DNA of 64,000 nucleotides from Diphasiastrum complanatum (lineage: Eukaryota > Streptophyta > Lycopodiopsida > Lycopodiales > Lycopodiaceae), in contig CM055095.1 in NCBI GenBank assembly GCA_029204225.1, positions 72,151,490 to 72,215,489 on the forward strand. Direction: 5' to 3'. This document shows, piece after piece, positions 54,472 to 64,000 of the stretch. Below the pieces are notes generated by a model that was given only the letters and a program-made list of their open reading frames with translations, was not told the origin of the DNA and searched no databases. The translations under genes and the position numbers were made by a program. Position 1 is the first letter of the stretch; every line of letters starts with the position of its first letter.

Positions 54472-56228
54472 CTATTCAAGTTTCACGACTCCATGGCTGA
54501 GGATCTCCTTTATTTGGAACGGGCCTTTGCTTGTGAACTTCAACTTTTCCTTGATCGCTTTAGTTTTATACATGAGGACTAGATCTCTTGATCGAAGATC
54601 CTTCTTGTGCAGTAGGTGATCATGCCATGCCTTGCGTCGCTCTTTCTCAACCGCCAATGCATGTACAACTAGTAAGCGCATCTCACAAAGTTTATGTAAT
54701 GCTTCATGGCGCAATTGTAGAGATTTGGATTCATCAAGATGTTTGTTGTGGCAATTCTCAATCAAGGTACCAAAAACTCTACTGACATTACTGCATCTTG
54801 ACCATAAACCAGTTGAAATGGTGTGTGATCAGTGCTTCCCTTGTAAGCTATTCTAAATGACCACAAAGCAGCATGTAACTTGTGTTCCCAATCAGATCTG
54901 CTAGTTTCAACTATTTTTGTGATCACGCTACACAAGATCTTATTGGATAATTCCGCCTACCCATAACCACAAGGATAATAAGGTGTGTTGAATCGATGGA
55001 TCATGAAGAATTCCTCCAATATGGCCTTGATGGTCTCATTGACGAAATGGCTCTCATAATCGCTAACTATTTCCGCAGGGCATCCGAAGCACACAATGAT
55101 ATTTTCATACAGGAACTTGGCCATTGCTCGAGTGTCAATTGTTTGCACTGCCTTGGCTTTGACCCACTTGGTGAGATAATCTGTAGCCACGATGATATAT
55201 CGGGCTGTGAACTTCTTGCGGTAGGATGAATAGGACCAATATAGTCCAATCCCCACTTCTCAAATGGTGCTTGAGCTAGAACTGGGTGTAAAAGATCATA
55301 GTTCAACCTTGTTGGCCTCCTAGCTCTCTGGCACACATTGCACTTCTTCAAGTATTCATTCATATCCTTATGTATTGTTGGCCACCAGCATCTTGATTGG
55401 AGAATCTTCCAAATTGTAATGTCAGATGCAAAATGTCCACCACCCATGCCTTCATGCAAAATTGAAATAATTTGGGTGGCCTTGTGTGGAAGAATACATA
55501 TTCGAAGAATCTCATCTGGCCTTCGATATAATTGGCCAACAATAAACTTGATAAGGTCTAGCTTTTAGAATCAGTTTTCGTTGTTCCGCCTTGGGTAGGG
55601 ATTTATCCGGTTGGCCCCGCATAAGATACTCAACAATGTTAGTAGCCCATTCAGGTACAATGTCAATGTGAAACAAGGCAGTGTCTGGTAGCTCATTGTC
55701 GGGTAGTCCTGCAGTTTCCTTCCCCTTGATTCACGACACATGATCTACCATATAGTGCTGCTTCCCCTTGCAAACCACTATCCGAAAATCAAACTCCAAC
55801 CAATGAGTGATTCTCCTTGTGTTGCAAGTTTTATTAACAAGATAAATCAAGGGTTGATGGTCCGTAGAAAAAGCAAAATGTGTGGCCATCAAAAAATGTC
55901 AAAATTTCTTCACCGCATAGATCATAGCCAGTGCCTCCCACTCTATGGTCAAATAGTTTATCTCTAAATCACTGAGGTGTCGGCTAGCAAATCAGATTGG
56001 AAAATCCTTGTTGTGTTCACCTGGCTGGGTTAAGACTGCTCTCACTGCATACTTCAATGCATCCGCATGCACATGAAACTCTATGGACCAATTGGGTGGG
56101 TGTACTATCGGTGCTGAGACCAATGCATCTTTAAGTTTCTGGAAAGCCTATAGGGCTTCCTCCATCCAATGTGCTTCCATTGTGAGCTTGTAGATTGGTC
56201 GTGCTAACTCCGCAAAATCTAGAATGAA
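54472..56228 (-). pseudogene. Ty3/gypsy RNase H and integrase remnant, minus strand
   Basis: Reading the minus strand from 56228: DFAELARPIYKLTMEAHW, FQKLKDALVSAPIVHPPNWS, DFPI, FASRHLSDLEINYLTIEWEA and STDHQPLIYLVNKT (RNase H), then MHEGMGGGHFASDITIWKIL, WWPTIHKDMNEYLKKCNVCQ and FEKWGLDYIGPIHP (integrase zinc module and first Asp), IIVATDYLTKWVKAKAV and YPCGYG, and last RRKAWHDHLLHKKDLRSRDL and GPFQIKEI. The long linker after RNase H and the ATDYLTKWVEA-type core point to a non-chromodomain (Tat-like) gypsy lineage, different from the others here. Several stops and shifts. Confidence 0.9.
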
Positions 56229-58964
56229 AATATGGTAGTGAGGAGATACCAAGTTCGATCCTGAGATAGGAGAGGCTGAGAGAGTAAATAGAGTTCATGA
56301 TATGCTCCCACTTGACAATACCTTTACAACTAAAGTTAAGACGAAGTCTCCTTTTGATAAAGGCAAGAGCCTTAGAGTTGATGATAATAGCTTTGGAGAA
56401 CCAAAGGGATTCAAGAGGGGAATGAAATTACTACCCGTCCAGTAGGTAAGTTCTCTCATCAAAAGAAGGACATTCTGAATAGACTTGAATAAAGGGGGCA
56501 GAGATGTGGAGACAAAAAAAGTGAAACGAGTAAATTCAAGAAAAGAAGAATGGGGATTGGTGACAATACAAAAGGGAGAGGAGGAAGGTTGTCGACATCA
56601 TAAGAGCCCAAGGTTGGGGGGACACAAAGTTGGCATGGATATGTTTAAAAAGGAGAGAAAGAGAAGTAATAGAAGGATCAAGAAGTACCAACCCACCCAT
56701 TTTTTTAGGGGTCATACAAATATGCCAGTTAAAAAAACTAGGGCTGTTATTCCACAAGAACATTTTTGAAAGTTTTGGCTATAATAAGGGAGTAAGAGGT
56801 AGGGAGAAACCAAATAAAAAGAAATTGTGTAAAGTAGGATGAGATAATGTGCTTGGGGACGATAGGTGCTAAAAATTAAAAAGCCATTCAACTTGACTTT
56901 TGAGTTTGATGAAGATTTTCATCTTGCATGTAGTGTTATAACTTGTAAATCTCAAAATTAGCCTTGTAGGAACTCGAGCTACATCACATGCATTAAAGTC
57001 TAGTTGTCATATGTGACGTGCATGTAGACTTAGATCATGAAATGGCCAAATTTGGGCTAGTAGAAACTCGAGGTACCATAAATGCATAAAGTCCTAATTT
57101 TCCAAAGTGACATGCAAGCCATACAAGAGTTGTCATGGACACATGCAAGTGAATTTGTACATTAGTAGTGTAGAATTTGCCACATGTAGAAAGTAGGTGG
57201 ATAATCATGCATGCATAGTGATATGTGTCAATATTTTGGTAGATACTACACTTAGAAGTGTAAAATGGTGATTGGAGGCTAGTGCTACCTCGAGCTATTA
57301 CATCCACCATAAATGTAAGTGACAATCCTCACTATTCTTGATGATAAATCAAGCATTGTAGCAAATTCATGTCAAATTGGATCTTATAATTCATTGCTTG
57401 TATTGTGATTCTCTCTCTAACTCGAGTTTGAAGTATTCTTCATACATTTATTGCTTGTGTACTTTCCCCGCATGTGTAAAATTAATGTAGCTTTGATCAA
57501 TAGCATTCTAGATTGTGATTTAGCCTTATATTCTTGAGGTAGATTGTGATTTTCACTCTTCATGCGGTAGATTGTGATTTTCACTCTCCATGCGGTCTAG
57601 GTGCTAACACAAAACTTTGGTAAGATCATTCACACTTCTTTGGTGGTTCCCCACATGTGTGAACATTCTGGATTTTTTACAAGTCTGACAGGGAACATTA
57701 AGCTAGAAGAATTCCAAGACAAGATTTTGGTTCTAATCCTATCAATAATCCAATTGATTCTGTCTTTATTGGAAAGAGAATCCCCAAGGGAGAAGCCAAG
57801 GTACTTGAATATGTTACCATGCAGGAGAACATTCAGGCCAAGCTCCTGGCACCAGGGTGGAGTAACATCGTGAGAAAGGACAAGGAGGTCATATTTCTTA
57901 AAATGTATCAAATAATTATAGACAAAACAAAAGCCTTTTAGCTCTTGGAGAAGAAGAGAGACATAAGGCTGATGGATTTCAATGATGCAAGCAAGATCAT
58001 CAACAAAAAGCTGAGGTTCTAGAGGCACGCAATGGAATATGAAAGGTTGAAAAGAAGACGATGAGTTAACTTGGTGGAAGTGGAAAATCAGAGTTTCTAT
58101 AGCAATAATAAAGAGGTAGGGGAGAAGGGGGCAACCTTGTTTTATACCACAAGTAATAGAGAAGGATGAGGATAGCACTCCTTGAAAAAGAATGGAAGAT
58201 GAACCAGAGGGAAAAAGTGCACGGATAAGATTGAGAAAGTAGTCTGGGAGGCCAAAGGCAAAGCAACAAATAAGGAGATAATTATAGCTAATACGGTCAA
58301 AAGCTTTGTCAAGATCGATCTTAGTAACAAGGGTTGAGTAATTGAACCAAAGGGAAGAATCGATGGCAGGCCAAACATTCAAGATGTTATCAAAAAGAGA
58401 TATGCTCTTAATAAAACCAGATTGGCTTGTGGAGAAATGGGAGGGAAGAAAAGGGGGAACCCTTTTGGCAATGGCTTTCGTGACAATTTTGTAGGAAGTA
58501 TTGAGCATTGTGAGAGGATGAAAATCAGAAAGCATGGAAGGAGACGCAACTTTCAGAATCAGTTTAATGAGGCCCTACAAAAAAGAGGAAGGGAAGGAGC
58601 CCAAGGATAACGTAGAGTTAATGGCAAAAAGGAGAGAAGGGCCGACCAAATCCCAATGTGCCAGGAAAAAATCAGGAGTGACGTCATCAGGGCCAGGGAT
58701 TTTATCTCTATGGAGGGTTTTAAGCGCAGCAAAAAGCTCTTCTTGGTACAGAGGAGAATAAAGGGACGCGGAGTCATCATACAAGAGAGGAGAGGGAAAA
58801 GAGCAGTTTGTGGAGATGTCCATCATTGAAAGATAAATGGGAGGACTGTTTTTTTTTTTGCGCATCATTTTTATTGCTTTGTTGAATGGGATATTTCCAC
58901 ACTTAACTAATGCAAAATTTCCATTAAAATTTATTTCTTTACCAAAACCTTCAAAATAATCCAC
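56229..58964 (-). pseudogene. LINE (L1-type) reverse transcriptase remnant, minus strand
   Basis: Minus-strand order: KIPGPDDVTPDFFLAHWDLV (58700s), DFHPLTMLNTSYKIVTKAIA, DKAFDRISYNYLLICCFAFG, GIKQGCPLLPYLFIIAIETL, LFVDDLACI (decayed catalytic box, FVDD), GNIFKYLGFSLG and, after an inserted 725-bp block, WNNSPSFFNWHICMTPKKMG with GGLVLLDP. These are the conserved RT blocks and C-terminal part of plant LINEs. Stops at several points show it is dead. The endonuclease half upstream is not recognisable, so the element is 5'-truncated near 58850-58964. Confidence 0.9.
56873..57597. mobile_element. 725-bp insertion in the LINE with 10-bp target duplication
   Basis: The LINE reading is interrupted here. 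TAGGTGCTAA is present on both sides (56863-56872 and 57598-57607), and the LINE resumes sensibly if one copy and the insert are removed. The insert has no TG...CA ends and no obvious inverted ends. It contains a short tandem repeat near its right end (AGATTGTGATTTTCACTCT, 57541 and 57569). The class is unknown. Confidence 0.65.
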
Positions 58965-60480
58965 TTGTTGCTATCAACTTTAGCACCAACAACTTAATAC
59001 CTACACATTTCTTCCATTATCAACTCACAACTTCTCTCCCTTACCTCCCTATTTAACTATGGCCTAGTTCACAAATGATTACTACTGATCATTGTACCTT
59101 ACATTAAAGGGATTAGGAAAGAGCTCTATGGTTTCAAATAATATTGACACCATATTAACTTAACGCATATATGGATTTTTGCTTAAAGAATACATGTTCT
59201 TCAAGTCTTACAAATTTCCACAGTGAATGCAAAATTTAGAGTGTTTCAATAGCTTCGTTTCTCTTGTGTGAAGGGTTAAAAATTTGATTTCTCCATTAAA
59301 ACTTTGTTTACACGACCCTTTTGATTGTATTGCTTGATGGTTATTTCATGACAATGCTAGAAGCATGACAATAGTTTTGTATTAGCTACAAGTTTGTTTT
59401 AAAGTGGATCGGTTCAATTTTTGGTTTCCTTAATTATTTGAGCAGCCCTTATTTATAAGTTGTCTGATGATTTTTTATGACAAATGCAAGGAGCATGAGA
59501 AGTATTTTAGGTAGTCTAGAAGGTTGTTTTGACCAACCACAAGTTTTTTTTGGGTTGCTTTCACATGGTTTGGTCTATGGAGGTTTCTTTATGATCTAAA
59601 ACAAAAAAAACATAGTGCATTAGCTCAAACTGAGTTTCTCACACATATCTCGTTGACTTGCTTTCAACCACAGGAAGTATATCTCAATCTTGAATAAATT
59701 TGTATGATTGAAAATACCTTTGCCATTCCCTTATGACCAAAGCTTTGAAAAAACCATAATCCATGATAATGGTTGGATTCTCTCCTTTGGAAAATGTCCA
59801 AATGCCTCCAAGACATAGTAAGGTATTTCGACCTTCGGTTAAAGCTCAAAATATCAATTAGCATCAAAGTTATATCCTCCTTGAATTATATAATCTAACA
59901 AACAAAAGAGATGACACCATATATGCCCATGTGGGACCAAGATAATTCCTTTTTTTGTTTTTCTTCAAGGGCCTAGTAGCTAGTTTTCCACTCTGCATGC
60001 ATGCATTGAAATATAATATACACAAATCTTCTTCACTTTTTACTTGATCCAAAATCTTGTCTTCTTTAAGCTTAGAGCCTAAGACCCGTTTTCCTCACTT
60101 TGAATTATGTTACATCACTTTCTACCTTTCTCTTGTCTTTTTTCTTTTGTAGCTAGGCTTCTTTTTCTTGTTTGTTGGTACACTTCACCACGAAATGCCT
60201 AGACTCCTCCTTTTTTTTCAATATTGTGGGATGCACATCAAGTATATGTACAAAGTTTGGTCTTTTCACTTTTGGAGCATGACGCTCCTCTTCATATACA
60301 AACTAGGAGTAGAACTCAGGTCTTTGATGCCACATAATTATATGATCATTTTCCAAGCATAAAAGACACCAAGAATTCCCCCTTCTATGTTTAAAACGTT
60401 TTACCTGAGCCACACATTTTGACTTTTTACGGGTTGTCATGTGTTTCAAAAAAAATTCTAATGGTTGTAATGTGTTTTTT
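58965..60480. other. No gene recognised
   Basis: AT-rich sequence with short open frames only. Confidence 0.5.
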
Positions 60481-60489
60481 AAATGTCTT

Positions 60490-60570
60490 ATAAGAGATAA
60501 GATTAGCTTAGTTCGGTTAGCTTGGCATCCAAAGTGTCTTTGGTCCTAGTTTCAAGACCTCTTAGAAACC
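60490..60570 (+). repeat. tRNA-derived SINE fragment
   Basis: Reads GATTAGCTTAGTTCGGTTAG, then CTTGGCATCCAAAGTGTCTT and TGGTCCTAGTTTCAAGACCT, the same order as the SINE at 26702-26779. The B-box is degraded. Confidence 0.65.
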
Positions 60571-61550
60571 GAGATGCACGTTCTTAACTTATGCCACTAA
60601 ATTGTCAATGACATATATGTAATTGTAAAAAACAAGAAATTTGGGCCTAGGCCCTAAACTTGTAAGCTGTGAAATTATGTTCTCCATGCACATTCATGAT
60701 AAATGTAATTTTTAGCATGATGTAATGAACCTCAAGAATGAACAACAATAAGAGATAACCCCAATCCTTAGCACTACGTGTAGAGCTGGAACCATCTTCC
60801 GAATCATTACAACCCACTAGGTGAGTTTATATCAATGTTTGGAATGCTTGGAAAACCTCTTCGAGATTTCCTTTCAATTTTTTGCATTTACTTGAAGTTG
60901 TCAGTTTCTCAAAAATTCTTGCCTTCGAAATCCTGCTTCTCAAATTGCTTGTCGTCAAAACACTAGAGATTCACATCAATAAATTATATTACCTCAATAA
61001 GACTGTGTAACCCAAGTTTGGTATGGATCTACCTACTTAACTACACACAAATTCTTTGCATATGAAAACAACAAACAAAATTTTTCTTCAATATAAAATA
61101 AGTTACCAGTTTTATAAAAGTCAACTTCCTACACATTTTTGACAATCGGTTTTTGGAGAAAGTTGCCGATTTAGTTCCTATACCTTGCCGGCTTTCCTTA
61201 ACACCGGTTTATCTACAAGAGTAGCTTAGCCCAATACAATCTTAAAAGCACCCGTCTTTGAAAGGCAGTTTAAAAAAGCTCTTTTCTATGCAAAAAGAAA
61301 TTTGGAAAGTCAAATGTTGCATGAGAGGACACTTCAAATTGGGAACATGGGTTTCTCCTCAAAATCTTCATACATTGGTTCATTCGAAAGGAACACTTAA
61401 AAATTGCACGTCATTTGAAGGTTATGTCTGTGAAATTCCAAGGTGAAAAGGACTGTTTTCCAAATGGAAAAATACCTTTCAACAAAAGAAATTTTTTAGC
61501 CATATCATTCATTTTGAAAGGAGGGACCTGTTTGTTTTGTACCAGGTAAG
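60571..61550. other. No gene recognised
   Basis: AT-rich, presumed distal upstream region of the DUF630/DUF632 gene. The 62-codon open frame at 61258 is not supported. Confidence 0.45.
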
Positions 61551-62570
61551 GAGCTTCACTGAGCTCAGCACACAAAGGTGGTCTTTAGACTTTTTGTCCA
61601 TCTATAACATCTTCTCCACACTCCACACCTAGTGCTTGTGAGATTGTGGTTCCTCTCCAGTCTCTCCACAGCCAATAGCAGTAGATGGAAGAGGCCAAAC
61701 CAAGGTGGTTTCCTGGTATGAGCTGCTGGGGGAGGAAGCTACAAAAACTAAAGTTGGGATTCAATCAACTCCTTCACTGAAATCAGCAATAGTTGCAAAA
61801 GGGACTTATCCTCTAGCTTTGGATGTAGTTCAAGACAGTAACCAATAATTGCATAAAATTGTATCCTGCATCCTGTGTTAGAAAAGCATAGCACAGATCC
61901 ATGATCACAGTTTGGTTATTCTTTTTGTAGTTTTTGATTTTTTGTGGGCAAGCAGCAGCATAATTTAGTCGGAGGTACTGTTTGCATTCAAGAGAAATCT
62001 CTGGCTACTCCAAAAAGCCTTCAATCTCTCCCTCCCTCTGTCTCTGGTTTTGCAGCTCAAATGTTGGGGTGCTCATCCATGGTTGAGTGCTGGATCCTGT
62101 CACCATACACCACAAAAAGAAGAAACCTCTTTCTGTGTGTCAAGGTTAGGCTGTTGGGTGTGTAGCTGAATCAATCATTCCCATGAAAATGTCTTCCCTT
62201 TGACCTGTGGCTTCTCCTGAGCATGAATGCTTCTCTCAAGGATCAAGCTGTGGAACTACTGCTGAGATTCTTCTTGCCCGGGACTAGTTTGCTGCCAAGG
62301 TGCTGTTTTTTCTTTCAAATTGCTGCTTAACATTCTCAGATGCACCCTGGTCTTTCTACCAGCTCAAGTGGGTATATTTCACTCTACTTATGTCAAGCTC
62401 CGTAAGATCATAAGCTGTGACGTTAAGACAGCTACTGTGGAATTCAGCTAAGAAACTTTTGCTTCTGTGATCTTTGGGGAAGGACTCTCTTGTCTTTAGC
62501 AAGTTGTGCGACTCTGATTTTTGCCCAAAGCTGCTCATCAGATCTCTACCTCAATAAATCAATCCTATCT
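61551..62570 (+). promoter_or_regulatory. Promoter and 5' leader region of DUF630/DUF632 gene (approximate)
   Basis: Composition changes to less AT-rich, CT-containing sequence from about 61550. A CTATAACA element near 61603 could be a TATA box. A CT-rich stretch ending TTTTGCAG (62031-62056) could be a 3' splice site of a leader intron. A 73-codon upstream open frame runs 61944-62165. All assignments are inference. Confidence 0.3.
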
Positions 62571-63687
62571 ATGGGTTGCAGGAATTCGAAAGTAGAGGAT
62601 GAGGAGAGAGTTTCCACATGCAGGAAACAAAAGAATTTTGTGAAACAGGCAGTGAAATCTCGAACTGTCTTTGCAGCTGCCCAGGCCGAGTACTTCCAGG
62701 CTCTCCGAAATATTGGAGGTGCCTTCTGGCAGTTTGCTGAGGTTGAATTTAGAGAGCAGAATCGCAGCTCCGCTGCACCACCACCATCTCCTCCTGGAGC
62801 GCCACCAGAACCCCCCCTACCACCCTCACCCCCGCCTGCTCCCCTACCACGTCCACCGTCTTCTGATGTACCAGCTACCCCTGTTGCTGCGGAGATCCCA
62901 AAAACAGTAAGCCTCCCACCGTTGGCACAGAAAAACATTCCTTTTCCTTCTGAAAAAGTGGTGATTTCCGCCCCCCTGGCGTTGTTCTCTCCTCCCACCA
63001 GCCCTAAGAAGAAACAAGAAGATGCGGATCACCAAAGATATCAAGATTACTTATATAATGATTCACCTCCTGTCTACTTGTACAATAATACTTATCCGCC
63101 ATCCCCCCAGCCAGCCTTCCATCCTGGCAGTCCTCCTCCTCCTCCTCCCTCTGAAATAGGTTGGGATTGGTTTGATCTGTTTCAGCCTCCCATACCTATA
63201 CATTTAATTGAACGGAGAAGATCCGAGCACACCACAGCAGTGCAAATTATGGAAGATGAAGTACCAGAGAAATCGGCTAGGCTAGATGCACCAGTACAAG
63301 AGGCAAAGCAGGAGCCACTTGTGATCATAGAGCAGCAAAATCAGAAAACAGACGACAAAGGACAAGAACAAGGAGAACAATTGGATCTGAAGAAAGAGGA
63401 GAAGTTGATGCGGCAACAAGAGCAGAAGACAGAAGATCTCAAGGAAGAACTAACAGAAAAGAAGAAAGAGACTCCAGAGAAACAGGTTGAGGAGTTGCCT
63501 GAGGAGAAAAAAGAAGCAGAGAAGAACATTCTTACAGTGATGGTTCCGCCAAAGGGCATGGATCCACTGGATGTCTTTAGGGAAATCGATGAACTGTTTT
63601 TAATGGCTTCTGAGAGTGGGAAGGATGTTTCTCGCTTGCTTGAAGCCGGCAAAGTTCACTACAACTCAAACGTAATGGAATCTAGAG
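62571..63687 (+). CDS. DUF630/DUF632 protein (NRG2-like), first coding exon, gene continues past window
   Basis: The start was placed at 62571 because MGCRNSKVEDEERVSTCRKQ is the highly conserved N-terminus of this plant family; Gly2 and Cys3 form a myristoylation/palmitoylation signal, so the protein is probably membrane-anchored. DUF630 covers residues 1-60 (FAAAQAEYFQALRNIGGAFWQF). Residues 70-230 are proline-rich (PPSPPGAPPEPPLPPSPPP). Residues 250-320 are acidic and Glu/Lys/Gln-rich, likely coiled coil. DUF632 opens near residue 330 with DPLDVFREIDELFLMASESG and KDVSRLLEAGKVHY. A donor AGAG|GTATAC fits at 63687/63688, ending after 372 codons plus one base. Family members include NRG2, which acts in nitrate signalling, and leaf-shape regulators; the exact role here is unknown. 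The frame runs 27 codons further upstream without family support. Confidence 0.88.
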
Positions 63688-64000
63688 GTATACTTAACAC
63701 TCTTATACAAGCTAAAACTTTCTGAAAATGCTCTAAAGTAAAGAAGCAACTTGTGCTTGACTAGAACTGAGATCATAAGTCATGCTTTCTGCAATAAAAC
63801 TGTATACACGATATGCGTGGTGGTATTGCCACTAGAAAAGATCTGAAGTTGTCTGCTTGTTGTTCTACTTGTTGACTAATTGGTCTGACAATCTTCCTGT
63901 TAAAACCTCAGAAAGTTTTTCTCTTGCAAACTTGCCTTTTTATCTTCGCTGCGACTCACTAGTTCTCTTGAATATCATCTACCCACTTGTAATTTTAGTC
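63688..64000 (+). other. Presumed first intron of the DUF630/DUF632 gene
   Basis: The frame closes at TGA 63723-63725 if the donor at 63688 is not used. The sequence after it is AT-rich and non-coding, as expected for an intron. No acceptor is reached in the window. Confidence 0.6.

Noticed and set aside
62546-63652. Minus-strand ORFs of 66-150 codons opposite the DUF630/DUF632 exon
   Set aside because: Shadows of the conserved plus-strand coding exon.

Overview
This window looks like a piece of a large, repeat-rich seed-plant nuclear genome, most likely a gymnosperm. The reasons are decayed Ty3/gypsy and Ty1/copia retrotransposons nested in each other, a plant sphingosine-kinase gene with an intron of about 11.3 kb filled with such elements, a ginkbilobin (Gnk2)-like secreted protein, and a plant-specific DUF630/DUF632 gene. 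No organellar, bacterial or CRISPR features were seen. Species cannot be fixed from the sequence alone.

Region by region. 1-5307: two related 3' halves of one chromodomain-type gypsy element, separated by a head-to-head (inverted) LTR pair; the second copy is split by a 918-bp solo LTR with a 5-bp target duplication. 5293-6096: minus-strand open frame built on a degenerate tandem repeat. 6660-7490: a segment shared with 33.7 and 37.3 kb, then an LTR-like block. 9728-27848: eight exons (339 codons including stop) of a sphingosine (long-chain base) kinase; the N-terminal exons are not visible. Its first visible intron holds gypsy LTR sequence, a 267-bp tandem duplication, broken copia pieces, and a minus-strand gypsy element (13460-19820) that itself carries a plus-strand gypsy element (14909-18465).

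26.57-26.80 kb: tRNA-derived SINE copies. 30.6-31.5 kb: copia RT/RNase H remnant. 31.79-37.37 kb: a repeated segment carrying a promoter side and first exon of an unrecognised minus-strand gene, interrupted by a plus-strand Gnk2-like gene (34.7 kb) and a minus-strand copia remnant. 39.7-44.7 kb: gypsy remnants and a decayed DNA-transposon-like ORF. 45.2-47.2 kb: 5' part of a copia element. 51.2-52.9 kb: orphan minus-strand ORF and gypsy integrase remnant. 53.06-53.48 kb: long CT microsatellite. 54.47-56.23 kb: minus-strand gypsy pol remnant. 56.23-58.96 kb: minus-strand LINE with a 725-bp insertion. 62.57 kb to the right edge: first coding exon of a DUF630/DUF632 gene that runs out of the window.

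Only three host genes look potentially functional: the sphingosine kinase, the Gnk2-like gene and the DUF630/DUF632 gene. Almost everything else is mobile-element debris, and its nested order gives a relative history of insertions and deletions.
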